DNA from: Burkholderiales bacterium PBB3
GTDB taxonomy: Bacteria; Pseudomonadota; Gammaproteobacteria; Burkholderiales; Burkholderiaceae_C
DNA: 64,000 bases
Reading direction: 5' to 3'
Assembly (NCBI GenBank): GCA_002256115.1
Contig: NKIK01000001.1
Span: 328,761 to 392,760 of the forward strand
Under the pieces are notes generated by a model. It was given only the letters and a program-made list of their open reading frames with translations. It made no database searches and was not told the origin of the DNA. The position numbers were made by a program, and so were the translations under genes. Positions within the stretch are counted from its first letter, which is position 1; each line of letters begins with the position of its first letter. Below, piece after piece: positions 9,034-17,404 of the stretch.

Positions 9034-9112
9034 GCAGAGTTTGGGTCAGTGGCCCGCGCCTCATGGTGTCAAACGCCCACAAATCGGCGCGGGCCACTGA
9101 CCCAAACTCTGC
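9034..9112. repeat. Perfect 27-bp inverted repeat downstream of mfd
   Basis: Arms 9034-9060 and 9086-9112 are exact reverse complements, separated by a 25 nt spacer. It lies 45 nt after the mfd stop and no T-run follows, so a classical intrinsic terminator is unlikely. The rest of the 8989-9248 gap holds no gene that I can see. Confidence 0.85.
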
Positions 9113-9248
9113 GGGGGTATCTACAGCATTCAAACCGGACAAAGTCGCGTGTTGCTGAATCGCAGGCACAGTGCACCCTACGTAATTCCGCTATTGCATC
9201 TTTGAGCGAGGCTACTAAAGTGTGACGGATAGACAAAAGGGACACTCC

Positions 9249-10448
9249 ATGGAAACTTTGACCATCGCAGCCTCAGTGCACGATTTCAATCCCGTACGCA
9301 CTGCGATGCAACGCTATGTCGACCAAGACATTCTTGCCGGAGCGTCATACGCCATTTTGCGAGGCCAGGACATTCTTGATATGCAATGTGTTGGCTGGGC
9401 AGACAAGGAAAGCAACACGCATTTGCGCACGGACCATATCTTTCGCGCGATGTCCAATACCAAGCTGATTACCTCCATGGCGGTCATGTTGCTGTGGGAA
9501 GAGGGAAGAATTCACCTTGATGAACCTATTGGGAAGTTCATCGCACAACTTGCCGACCTGAAGGTCCTCAAACCCGGCGCAAGCCGCTTGGACGAAACCG
9601 AGCCCGCACGCAGCCCCATCACGATCCGTCATTTGCTAACCCACAGTTCTGGTCTAAGTTACGGTCTTTTGGACCCCGGTAGCTTATTGTTCAACGCCTA
9701 CAACGAGCGTCGAGTCATAAACCCCCACAAGCCACTGATCAGCATGATGGATGCACTCTCCGACTTACCGTTGATGTTTCAACCTGGCGCCTCCTGGGAA
9801 TATTCGGTGGCAACGGATGTGCTGGGCTATTTGGTTGAAGTAGTGTCTGGGCAGGATTTGGAGCAGTTTTTTAAGTCACGGATTTTCGATGTATTGGGAA
9901 TGGAAGATACGGCATTTACCTTGCCGCCTGAAAAGCACAGTCGGCTTGCAACCTGCTACGCGGGTGCCGACGGGATGGACCCGATGAAACCTGGACTGCG
10001 TCCAGTGGATACGGTGCCATGGCGAGGCGCTTATCTTCAGCCCTTCCCATTGAAGATGGGCGGCGGAGGCTTGGCGACGACCTTGCCCGACATGGTCGCA
10101 CTAGTACGCAGTCTGGTGCCAGGCGGTAAGTCGGTACTAAAACCTGAGACCATCACTGCGATGATGACCAACCAATTGCCCGAAGGCAGAAATATCCAGT
10201 TCGCTCGTTTTGGGGAAATTCGGGGTAAAGGCTATGGATTGGGTGGCGCCGTGACCCTGAAACCATCGGCGATCGACCCGCGCGCTTCTACCGGTGAGTT
10301 TCAGTGGGGAGGCCTAGCGGGAACGCACTGGTGGATATCGCCGCAAACCGGCCTGGTTGGTGTGCTGATGGCCCAGCGACAGATGGGCTTCTGGAACCCA
10401 TTTTCTTTTGAATTTAAACAACTCGCCTATCGTGCCGCAGGGCACTGA
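9249..10448 (+). CDS. Beta-lactamase-fold serine hydrolase (class C / EstB-like)
   Basis: This 399-residue protein starts at ATG 9249 with an upstream AAAAGGGA; an earlier GTG at 9222 is weaker. It carries the catalytic S-x-x-K as SNTK in FRAMSNTKLITSMAV, the Tyr motif as Y-S-V in WEYSVATD, and the conserved LLTHSSGLSY and PLGMEDT-like (VLGMEDTAF) segments. A WGGLAGTHWWISP segment replaces the KTG triad (HxG-type). This pattern fits esterases and peptidases of the beta-lactamase/transpeptidase-like superfamily rather than resistance enzymes. No signal peptide is seen, so it is probably cytoplasmic. GC content looks lower than in neighbouring mfd, which hints at separate acquisition. The substrate is unknown. 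Confidence 0.85.
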   Translation: METLTIAASVHDFNPVRTAMQRYVDQDILAGASYAILRGQDILDMQCVGWADKESNTHLRTDHIFRAMSNTKLITSMAVMLLWEEGRIHLDEPIGKFIAQLADLKVLKPGASRLDETEPARSPITIRHLLTHSSGLSYGLLDPGSLLFNAYNERRVINPHKPLISMMDALSDLPLMFQPGASWEYSVATDVLGYLVEVVSGQDLEQFFKSRIFDVLGMEDTAFTLPPEKHSRLATCYAGADGMDPMKPGLRPVDTVPWRGAYLQPFPLKMGGGGLATTLPDMVALVRSLVPGGKSVLKPETITAMMTNQLPEGRNIQFARFGEIRGKGYGLGGAVTLKPSAIDPRASTGEFQWGGLAGTHWWISPQTGLVGVLMAQRQMGFWNPFSFEFKQLAYRAAGH

Positions 10449-10899
10449 CGTGGCTCTGTGGGTCAGGCGACCCAAGGACGACCCCGCCCGGTCGCCAGAA
10501 GGCCAGCAGCGCGCGGAACTATTGGCGGAGACTCTTGCGTCGGCCAACGTTCAGGCCATCATCACCACGCATTACCGCCGTACGCAAGAGACTGCCGCGC
10601 CACTGGCCAAACGCCTCGGGCTCCTGCCTACCGTGCTGCCCATTCGGCCCGGACCGCAATCGGCCCATATTGCCGAGGTGATCGCGGCAGTGCGCAAGCT
10701 GTCGGGTGTTGTCTTGGTGGTCGGCCACAGCAACACGGTGGCGGACATCGTTGCCGGCCTTTCCAGCAGCACGCCGGTCCCGCTTTGCGAAACATCGTTT
10801 TCAAACCTGTTCGTCAGCACGCAGACCTTACCTACGTTGCCCGCGCTTCAGCTCAAGTACGGCAAGCCGGATAGGCCACCCGCGTCGGGCTGCCAATAG
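10408..10899 (+). pseudogene. Histidine phosphatase remnant lacking the catalytic N-terminus
   Basis: The middle and end of the frame match the histidine-phosphatase (phosphoglycerate mutase-like) fold: PARSPEGQQRAELLAETLA, then TTHYRRTQETAAPLAKRLGL and VVLVVGHSNTVADIVAGL. The start of the fold, where the phosphorylated RHG/RHA histidine should be, reads ALWVRRPKDDPARS, so the catalytic His is missing and several residues seem lost. The only start is a TTG inside the end of the upstream hydrolase gene in another frame. I read it as a 5'-truncated gene. The 10900-11064 gap after it contains nothing I recognise. Confidence 0.6.
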
Positions 10900-11064
10900 A
10901 ACGGCCTGGCCTTACTGGCTGCAGCCCGGAGCACCTCGCGTCGAGCCCCGTGTCGCGCGGGACACCGTTTCGTCGGCTGTTTATCGGTCCTGTCGGAAAC
11001 ACCCTGCTGCGCAGCGTCGAGGGCCTTAAGCTGCACGCCATCTGACACCGCCAAGGAAGTTACC

Positions 11065-12327
11065 GTGTTTGCATTCCTGACCCACCTATTTTTCATCCTC
11101 CGATCGGCCTTCGTCTGGTTTGCTGCCAGTCTGTTTCTCCTGAATGCGTTGTTCGACCTGCTGTTTCCACAGATACGTGTCAACAATATCGAGCTCATCC
11201 CGATCACCATAGGAGCCATCGCGCTGCTGGTGGCTTTCTCGCATTGGCGCAGGGTGCGCCTGATCGGGCATGTGGTGACCAGCAGTACCCTGGCCAACCG
11301 GCACCGCCGCCAGATCGAGATACCGCTGCCGGCAGATGTTGGTTTTGCGCTGGTCGAATCGGCCATCCGCGAATTGCCAGGAGCACAGGGGGTCGAGAGT
11401 GCGGCTGACAGCCTGCAGGTGCGGGCCAAAGTTCGGCGCATCGACCCCTACCGCAATCCGATCCTGCAGCGCTCCTCGGCGCTCAGCAACTTGTTCAGCG
11501 GCGACAACCAAGTACTGGCCACGGTGACTCCGGGCGACGAGGTCAGCAGCGTGACCCTGATCTGTGAGCCAGACCGTAGCGCATGGACCGACTGGTTCTT
11601 TGTCGACAACGGCACCAACCTCGACAATGCGGAAGCCCTGACCCGGGCCATTTCCCGTCGGATTTCCGAGATTCGAAAGGAAGAGCGGGCCAATGTGCAC
11701 CAAACGGTGACGGACAAGGAGCTGACCACGGCCAAGCTCAACCTGTTGCACGCGCAGGTCGAGCCCCACTTCCTGTACAACACCCTGGCCAGCGCACAAG
11801 TCCTGACGCGCACCGATCCCGCACGGGCTGACCAGATGCTGGGCAACCTCATCACCTACCTGCGCCACTCGCTGCCCCGCACCGAGGATGCCTTGTCCAC
11901 CATTGGGGTGGAGCTGGAACGGGCGCAGGCCTATCTGGACATCATGAAGATTCGCATGGGCGGCAGGCTGCAGTTGCACATCGATGTGGCGGACTATCTC
12001 AAGCCCGTGCTGTTCCCCAGCATGATGTTGCAAACCCTGGTGGAAAACGCGATCAAGCATGGACTGGAACCCAAGTCAGGGGGCGGCAACATCTGGATCT
12101 TGGCACGACCCCATGACAACACAGTCGCCATCACCGTGGCCGATGACGGCCGCGGATTCAGCACCGAGGGGGCGGGCACCGGAATTGGGCTGCGCAACGT
12201 GCGTGAACGACTGCGACTAGCCTATTCAGGAAGTGCCCATTTCGGCATCGCAGCCAATTTTCCAAATGGCGTGGCCGCCACGATCACCGTTCCGACCAAT
12301 TTCCAGCAGGGAGTACAGAATGGTTAA
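11065..12327 (+). CDS. LytS-type sensor histidine kinase
   Basis: This 420-residue kinase begins at GTG 11065 with an AAGGAAG ribosome-binding site. Two N-terminal membrane helices (about 5-33 and 43-60) are followed by a central cytoplasmic region with no recognised sensor fold. A His_kinase domain follows, with phospho-acceptor in QVEPHFLYNTL (His near residue 237), then a GHKL ATPase domain (QTLVENAIKHGL; DDGRGF; GTGIGLRNVRERL). This is the LytS/YehU class. Its start overlaps nothing, but its stop overlaps the following LytTR regulator gene by 8 nt, so the pair forms an operon with a DUF4407 gene behind it. Confidence 0.88.
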   Translation: MFAFLTHLFFILRSAFVWFAASLFLLNALFDLLFPQIRVNNIELIPITIGAIALLVAFSHWRRVRLIGHVVTSSTLANRHRRQIEIPLPADVGFALVESAIRELPGAQGVESAADSLQVRAKVRRIDPYRNPILQRSSALSNLFSGDNQVLATVTPGDEVSSVTLICEPDRSAWTDWFFVDNGTNLDNAEALTRAISRRISEIRKEERANVHQTVTDKELTTAKLNLLHAQVEPHFLYNTLASAQVLTRTDPARADQMLGNLITYLRHSLPRTEDALSTIGVELERAQAYLDIMKIRMGGRLQLHIDVADYLKPVLFPSMMLQTLVENAIKHGLEPKSGGGNIWILARPHDNTVAITVADDGRGFSTEGAGTGIGLRNVRERLRLAYSGSAHFGIAANFPNGVAATITVPTNFQQGVQNG

Positions 12328-13099
12328 GTGTGTCATTGCCGAGGACGAAAGCCTCTTGCGCGAGGCATTGCAGGAGCAGCTCGCCAAAGCGTGGCCCGAA
12401 TTGCAGATCGTGGCGGCCTGCGACGATGGCGCCAGCGCCCTGGATGAAATCGTGGCGCACCAGCCCGATGTGGCATTCCTCGATATTCGGATGCCCGGAC
12501 TCAATGGCATTGAGATTGCCGAGGCCATGGCCACGGCCAGTCCGGCGACGCAGATCGTCTTTGTCACGGCCTACGACCAGTACGCCATCGATGCGTTCGA
12601 CAAAGGTGCCATCGACTACCTGCTCAAACCGGTCAGCTACGACCGCCTGACCAGCACCATCCAGCGCCTCAAGACCCGGGCCACCGCCGGGCGGGCTGGC
12701 AGCCAGGACCACACCGCACTGGTGGCACTGTTGGGGCGGGTGGCCGCTGGGCAGGCCGCGAACCCGCGCAGCGAGCCGCTCGTGTGGTTGACCGCCAGCG
12801 TCGGGAATGAAACCCGCCTGATCATGGTGGACGATGTGGCCTATTTCAAATCTGACAATAAGTACACCGTGGTCATGACGGCTGCGGGTGAAGCCTTGCT
12901 GCGCAAACCGATCCGCGACCTGCTTGATGTGCTCGACACCACTCACTTCAAGCAGATTCACCGCTCCACCATCGTCAACCTCAAGGCCGTCGCATCGGTC
13001 ACCCGCGATGACAACGGCAAGGGCCTTGTCAAGCTGAAAACCCGACCGGAAACCCTGAGCGTGAGCCAGCCCTACATGCTGCTGTTCAAGAATATGTAG
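12320..13099 (+). CDS. LytTR-family response regulator
   Basis: This 259-residue regulator uses the ATG at 12320, preceded by CAGGGAG and overlapping the kinase stop. The receiver domain shows ED/E acidic residues (IAEDES), the phospho-acceptor Asp in VAFLDIRMPG, Thr in FVTAYDQYA and Lys in YLLKPVSY. The C-terminal LytTR DNA-binding domain is visible in VDDVAYFKSDNKYTVV, LRKPIRDLLDVL and FKQIHRSTIVNLKAV. It should be phosphorylated by the upstream kinase and bind paired direct repeats at its targets. The DUF4407 gene immediately downstream is a likely co-regulated partner. Confidence 0.92.
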   Translation: MVKCVIAEDESLLREALQEQLAKAWPELQIVAACDDGASALDEIVAHQPDVAFLDIRMPGLNGIEIAEAMATASPATQIVFVTAYDQYAIDAFDKGAIDYLLKPVSYDRLTSTIQRLKTRATAGRAGSQDHTALVALLGRVAAGQAANPRSEPLVWLTASVGNETRLIMVDDVAYFKSDNKYTVVMTAAGEALLRKPIRDLLDVLDTTHFKQIHRSTIVNLKAVASVTRDDNGKGLVKLKTRPETLSVSQPYMLLFKNM

Positions 13100-13106
13100 G
13101 CCCCGT

Positions 13107-14582
13107 ATGGAACCCACGCCCCACGCCCCTGATAGTCCAATACACCCACAACGCGCAGGCCGATGGTGGCCCACCGCACAGGCCCTGCTCGCCACCTCTG
13201 CGGGTGTGGGCATCGACGTTCTGGAGGAACGCGGCAGCGACGGCCGATGGCGCTACCCGCGCGGACGGCAAAAGTACTATGGATTGGGTGCATTGGTCCT
13301 GTTTTTTGCTATTTTTTCTGGCTTCGGCATGGGCCACATGGTCTCCGCCATGGGCGCGATGCCCTTCATCGGCGCGGTGATAGCCGGCCTGGTATGGGCC
13401 GTTTTTCAATGGTGCCTGGAGCGCCAGATGGTGCTCAGCATCTCACCCACTGCGCGCTGGCCCCTCAAGTGCTTTGGCTTCACCTGGCGCAGCATGCTGG
13501 CGCTGTTGTCAGCACTCACCCTGGTCTACCCATTTTTTGTGGCGAGTAACCGCGCAGAAATAGATGTGCACACGGCCCATTTGACCCGTGACCGGCTGAT
13601 CCGCAACGCCGAAACTGCGCCATCGGCTGCCGGAGTGCCTGCCCTGCAGCAGGCACTGGCCACCGTGCGGGCGGACCGCGCCCAAGTGGAACTGGACCTG
13701 CGCGGTGAGCCGCCCCAGTTGGCCCATCTGAAACAGCTTGCACGGGCATGCTGGAGCCGCCACGCCCAGCTGCAGCGCCAATTGGAAGGCTTGCGTGCCA
13801 GCCCCGATGCCGCGCCTGAAGCCGTTGCGACGGCGCAAAGGCAACAACAGGCGCAGCAGCTACGCTGCACCCAGGCCGACACCGCCGTCGGGCAACGGCT
13901 GCAACAGTGGCAGGACGAGAAGAGCGCCGAGAAGAAACACATCGACCAGCGTCTCTCGGAGGTTCAGGCGCTCACCGACACGGCCTGGGCCAACAGCCGG
14001 GCACTGGAGGCACAAACATCCGGCCCCATCAAGGCGGCTGGGCAATCCGGTTTCGCCGCCGACTTCACCGCGGTGGCCGACTGGCTGCGCCACGACCCGA
14101 ACAGGCAGATTCAGTTTCTCTGGTGGACCGTGTGGTTTTTCATCATCGAACTGGTGGCCATCGTCGTGAAATTCATGTCCACCACCGATGTGGACTATCG
14201 CTTGCAGGCTGACGAAACCTGGGCCAAGGCCCACGCTGACAGCGAATTGACCGAAAAACTGCAGACCCTGGCGGGCAACGCACTGGCCAGCCGCATGCAG
14301 GCCCAGGGTGTACAGGCCGACCTCGCCGAAGATGCGGGTGCCACCTGGCAGCTTGTAGCCAGCGAACAGCGCCAGCATGAACAGGCCTTGCAGCGCTGGC
14401 AGCGGGACATCAGCCAACCCGTGGCGCTGTTGGAGGCAGCGTTGGCCAATCTGCAAGCGATTGATCGGCACCAGGCGCGCAGCCGAACCGACCATAACGC
14501 CGCACGCACCGATCCCCTGGTGGAGCTGGCCCGTAGCGAATTGATGCGCGCCTTTGAGCGGACTTTGGCCAGCAAGGCTTGA
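13107..14582 (+). CDS. DUF4407 membrane protein with long coiled coil
   Basis: This 491-residue protein starts 7 nt after the LytTR regulator. It has an N-terminal cytoplasmic stretch, two or three TM helices (about 58-75, 80-98 and 125-147), and a long Gln/Ala/Arg-rich region (about 160-310) that should be a coiled coil. A further TM helix follows (WWTVWFFIIELVAIVVKFM, about 341-360), then a helical tail. This layout matches the DUF4407 family, whose function is not established. Its place at the end of a LytS/LytR operon suggests an envelope role under that system's control. That is inference from position only. Confidence 0.75.
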   Translation: MEPTPHAPDSPIHPQRAGRWWPTAQALLATSAGVGIDVLEERGSDGRWRYPRGRQKYYGLGALVLFFAIFSGFGMGHMVSAMGAMPFIGAVIAGLVWAVFQWCLERQMVLSISPTARWPLKCFGFTWRSMLALLSALTLVYPFFVASNRAEIDVHTAHLTRDRLIRNAETAPSAAGVPALQQALATVRADRAQVELDLRGEPPQLAHLKQLARACWSRHAQLQRQLEGLRASPDAAPEAVATAQRQQQAQQLRCTQADTAVGQRLQQWQDEKSAEKKHIDQRLSEVQALTDTAWANSRALEAQTSGPIKAAGQSGFAADFTAVADWLRHDPNRQIQFLWWTVWFFIIELVAIVVKFMSTTDVDYRLQADETWAKAHADSELTEKLQTLAGNALASRMQAQGVQADLAEDAGATWQLVASEQRQHEQALQRWQRDISQPVALLEAALANLQAIDRHQARSRTDHNAARTDPLVELARSELMRAFERTLASKA

Positions 14583-14669
14583 ACACGGGTGCAGGCGGAT
14601 TGAGGCCGGCGAACGCTAAAGGCTACGGCCAAACCAACAGGAATGTATCCATCGGAAGCATGAACGTCC

Positions 14670-14984
14670 TCAATTGCCAAAGAGTTCAGAATGCGTCCCC
14701 GCCCGTACAAAATTGATACGGCCAGAATCCACCTGGTAAATCAACAGAAAGTCGCCGCCAATGTGGCACTCACGGTGGTCGGCCCACTCGCCCTTTAAGT
14801 TGTGGTCCAGCCATTCCGGGCCCAGCGGGGCGTCATTGGCGATGAGCAGCAGCATGCCTTGCTTGAGCCGAACCATGTCGTATCGGCCCGAGTGCGACAG
14901 GCGTTGCCAATCTTTCTGAAATGCCCGTGGGTAATCGGCGACCAGCGGCAACGCCGCGCGCTTACTGGCTGCTGTTTTTTTCAA
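14670..14984 (-). CDS. yafQ: YafQ-family mRNA interferase toxin
   Basis: This 104-residue RelE-superfamily toxin cleaves mRNA on the ribosome. The catalytic residues are His61, His74, Asp78, His98 and Phe102. Their spacings (13, 4, 20, 4) equal those of E. coli YafQ residues 50, 63, 67, 87 and 91, which is strong support. The diagnostic block WADHRECHIGGDFLLIY is intact, so the toxin should be active. Its start overlaps the end of the upstream antitoxin gene by 23 nt, the usual translational coupling of dinJ-yafQ operons. The 87 bp before the DUF4407 stop hold nothing recognisable. Confidence 0.93.
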   Translation of the reverse strand: MKKTAASKRAALPLVADYPRAFQKDWQRLSHSGRYDMVRLKQGMLLLIANDAPLGPEWLDHNLKGEWADHRECHIGGDFLLIYQVDSGRINFVRAGTHSELFGN

Positions 14985-15243
14985 GATCAGCGAACATTTC
15001 GTCTGCGGAGGCGAAGCGTGCGCTGCGCGCTGCCATCATCGCGCGGGACTCTTCCATGGCCGCGCGCGTTTCCGCGTTGGGCACCTTGAGTTCCAGCGGG
15101 AATGCTTGATCAATCACCACGCGGCGCAAAAACAAGCGCACCGCGTCGGACATGGACAGCCCCATGGCGCTCAATGCCGCGTTGGCCTGCTCTTTGATGT
15201 CGTCCTCCACCCGAATGTGGAGCATGGATGTTTGTGCTGGCAT
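14962..15243 (-). CDS. dinJ: DinJ/RelB-family antitoxin
   Basis: This 93-residue antitoxin begins with a ribbon-helix-helix segment (SMLHIRVEDDIKEQANAALSAMGLSMSDAVRLFLRRV), typical of DinJ/RelB. Its C-terminal tail should wrap the YafQ toxin. It precedes and overlaps the toxin gene, as in canonical dinJ-yafQ, and the RHH dimer is expected to repress its own promoter in the roughly 75 bp upstream. There, GAATAATACAAGAC-like A/T-rich sequence is seen, but I could not define an operator. Confidence 0.92.
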   Translation of the reverse strand: MPAQTSMLHIRVEDDIKEQANAALSAMGLSMSDAVRLFLRRVVIDQAFPLELKVPNAETRAAMEESRAMMAARSARFASADEMFADLEKNSSQ

Positions 15244-15317
15244 GGTGATGTTTCCTGTTCAAGGAGCAATTATGTATCTCATTTGAGAATAATACAAGAC
15301 TGCAAACACTCACCACC

Positions 15318-16526
15318 CTAGCGCTGCCGCATCATCGCGAACAGCACGTCATCCATATCCGGCACCTGTTGCTGGCGCAGCACCGCCTTGTTGGCGCGGG
15401 CTTGCTCCTTGAGCCAGGCTTTGAGGCCTTTTTCATCTTGCGCGACCTCCAGGTCGGCACGCATCTGGGCCAAATCACCTTGCAAGTCGGTGCGCTCCTC
15501 CAGCATGGTGGCCAGCAACCCAGCCTCTTTAAACCGCACAAAACAGGGGTAGCCAAACTCGTACTCCATACCATTTCGCAAGTGGCGGTTGTCCATTTCT
15601 AGCGCCTTGAGCTGCTCGTTCAACAGAACGTTCATCGCCTTTAACTTGGCATCAGACAGCGCGCCGACCTTGTTGGCATCAACCTCCTCCGCCTGCAATT
15701 GAATGCGTAGCAGCGTGCGCAAATCTTTGCGTTCATAGGCGGCGTTCACCTCGCTCATCAGGGTGGTTTTGCGTTTGCGCGCGTCCTCGTCGGGCTCGCG
15801 GTCGGGGTGCAGCGCGCTGGCCAGCTGGCGGTATACGGTGCGCAAGGCGGTTTGCGCATCCAGTTGAACCTGTTCGGCGGCGGCTTCGGCAGGCGTTGGG
15901 CCTTTTTGGGCCTTGCGCTCGGTGCGCTTGGCATCACGTTTCTCCGCCTGGGCCAGCAGCTTTTTCTTCTCAAACTCCACAGCTGCACGAATCACCTCTT
16001 CCGGTGAGTTGAACTCGCGCCCTTGGGCAAAATCCGCCCCCACAAACGACTCGGCCAATTCCCGGGCCTGTTCTCGCAGGTCCAAAGCTGCATCGTCGGC
16101 GTCTGCATAGCGCGCGCGTATGGCCTCTACCTCGGCATCTTGCGGGGGTTCCAATTGCTCGCACAAGCCCAGCACCAGGTGGATGGCTTGCTGCTTTTGC
16201 TTGGGTGTGAGCCCCGAAGGTTTGCTGGGAGCCTGAATGCGTTGGTCCAGCAGCACCAACATGCGCTTGCACAAGAGCTCGTTTTCGGTCAACAGTTCAT
16301 CCATGGCCTGCCGGTGCACACGCCCATGGGTATCCAAGGCTAGGCGCAGCCTAGCTGCCAGGGTTTGCGCTTCATCAATGCGCGTCATCAAGCCGTTGAA
16401 AAGCTTTTGCGCATGGCTGGGCTTATTCATGGTGGCAACCACCTTGCCCGCTACCACCTCCAGCCGGTCGGGTTGGGGGGCGTATTCGGGGCCTTGGTCG
16501 GCAAATAGGTCATCGGTTGAGTTCAT
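15318..16526 (-). CDS. J-domain-containing protein, unknown function
   Basis: This 402-residue, highly charged and largely helical protein carries a J-domain-like core near residues 222-275: LRTVYRQLASALHPDREPDEDAR, followed by MSEVNAAYERKDLRTLLRIQ. The HPD tripeptide that activates DnaK ATPase is intact. The N-terminal 200 residues look like coiled coil with a Lys/Arg linker (KKKLLAQAEKRDAKRTERK). The C-terminal part is also helical. There are no zinc fingers, so it is a type III (class C) J protein. It stands between two toxin-antitoxin modules, on the strand of the DinJ/YafQ genes. Its role, perhaps DnaK recruitment to a specific client, cannot be read from sequence. Confidence 0.65.
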   Translation of the reverse strand: MNSTDDLFADQGPEYAPQPDRLEVVAGKVVATMNKPSHAQKLFNGLMTRIDEAQTLAARLRLALDTHGRVHRQAMDELLTENELLCKRMLVLLDQRIQAPSKPSGLTPKQKQQAIHLVLGLCEQLEPPQDAEVEAIRARYADADDAALDLREQARELAESFVGADFAQGREFNSPEEVIRAAVEFEKKKLLAQAEKRDAKRTERKAQKGPTPAEAAAEQVQLDAQTALRTVYRQLASALHPDREPDEDARKRKTTLMSEVNAAYERKDLRTLLRIQLQAEEVDANKVGALSDAKLKAMNVLLNEQLKALEMDNRHLRNGMEYEFGYPCFVRFKEAGLLATMLEERTDLQGDLAQMRADLEVAQDEKGLKAWLKEQARANKAVLRQQQVPDMDDVLFAMMRQR

Positions 16527-16625
16527 GGCAATACTTTACCGGATGGGCTAGCGAAGCCCTCGCTGCCACTGTTCAATTGCCATGTGATGCATATAATTGC
16601 GCATGTAATTGCAAGGAGTTTGATC

Positions 16626-16892
16626 ATGACCCAAGTCACGATTTACCTGGAGGAAGATACCCTGGCTGCCGCCAAAGAGGCCGCTGCCCGCTCCAAGCTT
16701 TCGGTGAGCAAGTGGTTCGCCCAGTTTGCTGAGGCGGAGAAAGCGCGCAACGTCGGCGATTGGGATAGCTTTTGGGCAGATACAGATGCCATGAAAAAGC
16801 CCGGGGAAGACGATGCTTGGGACTTCTTGCTTGACCCCAAGCAGCGCTATGCGGGTCTGGGACAGGACTTGCCGCGTGAGTCGATGGACTGA
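16626..16892 (+). CDS. vapB: VapB-type antitoxin
   Basis: This 88-residue protein starts at ATG 16626 with a good AAGGAG site. The N-terminus (MTQVTIYLEEDTLAAAKEAAARSKLSVSKWFAQF) is a ribbon-helix-helix. The acidic, Trp-containing C-terminal half (WDSFWADTDAMKKPGEDDAWDFL) should contact the toxin. The VapC-like PIN gene follows after 17 nt. It is most likely the antitoxin and autorepressor of that pair. A longer frame from 16584 lacks a ribosome-binding site. Confidence 0.82.
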   Translation: MTQVTIYLEEDTLAAAKEAAARSKLSVSKWFAQFAEAEKARNVGDWDSFWADTDAMKKPGEDDAWDFLLDPKQRYAGLGQDLPRESMD

Positions 16893-16909
16893 GACTGGGC
16901 GCGCAAGCA

Positions 16910-17314
16910 ATGCCTCACTTCCTTCTAGACACCAATATCCTGCTGTACGCATTCAAAGGCGATGGAATGTGCCGTGAGCATATTGCCAGCGCCCCGCCGC
17001 AAACGCTGGCACTCAGCAGTGTTACCGTTTTCGAAATCGAATTTGGACTGGCCAAATCGACCAAGCCCGAGCCTTTGCGCGAATTTTTGAATGGTTTTCA
17101 AAAACGCAGTCGATTGTTGGATTTGGATCAAGCCGCCGCCACTCAGGCTGGGCAGCTTCGCGCCCACCTTGCGCGGCTAGGCCAACCCATCGGCCCGTAT
17201 GACTTGCTCATCGCGGGTACGGCTCTGGCAAACGACATGACGCTGGTAACCCGCAACACGCGTGAGTTCGACCGCGTACCGGGTTTACGGATTGAAAACT
17301 GGTACGACAATTAG
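16910..17314 (+). CDS. vapC: VapC-family PIN ribonuclease toxin
   Basis: This is a 134-residue PIN domain. The acidic metal-binding residues are Asp7 (FLLDTNILLYAFKG), Glu42/Glu44 (VFEIEFGL), Asp in GPYDLLIAGTAL and Asp in TRNTREFDRVPGL, so the active site looks complete. VapC toxins cut specific tRNA or rRNA stem-loops; the target here is unknown. It forms an operon with the RHH antitoxin gene and ends only 26 nt before an R1 repeat that marks the left flank of the restriction-modification genes. Confidence 0.93.
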   Translation: MPHFLLDTNILLYAFKGDGMCREHIASAPPQTLALSSVTVFEIEFGLAKSTKPEPLREFLNGFQKRSRLLDLDQAAATQAGQLRAHLARLGQPIGPYDLLIAGTALANDMTLVTRNTREFDRVPGLRIENWYDN

Positions 17315-17340
17315 CTTTGCCCCACCGCAGTGCGATTCAG

Positions 17341-17398
17341 CATCAAATCAGCCTTTCAGGCCGTGGATAGTGCGGGAGCAGCTATCAAAACAATAGTA
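17341..17398 (+). repeat. Dispersed repeat R1, copy 3 (left flank of type III RM genes)
   Basis: This 58 nt copy is nearly identical to copy 4 at 22453-22510, in the same orientation: one substitution plus a small A/C difference near the end. It ends 6 nt before the mod ATG, so it forms the mod leader. It also leaves the mod frame open upstream, reading FQAVDSAGAAIK. Confidence 0.93.
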
Positions 17399-17404
17399 GG
17401 ACGC

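Noticed and set aside
9034..9112. Long inverted repeat as an intrinsic terminator of mfd
   Set aside because: No T-run follows and the spacer is 25 nt, so it is not a normal terminator.
17330..17404. Longer Mod with an R1-encoded N-terminus
   Set aside because: The frame is open, but ATG 17405 has a ribosome-binding-like AGTAGGA upstream and fits the family better; kept only as a possibility.
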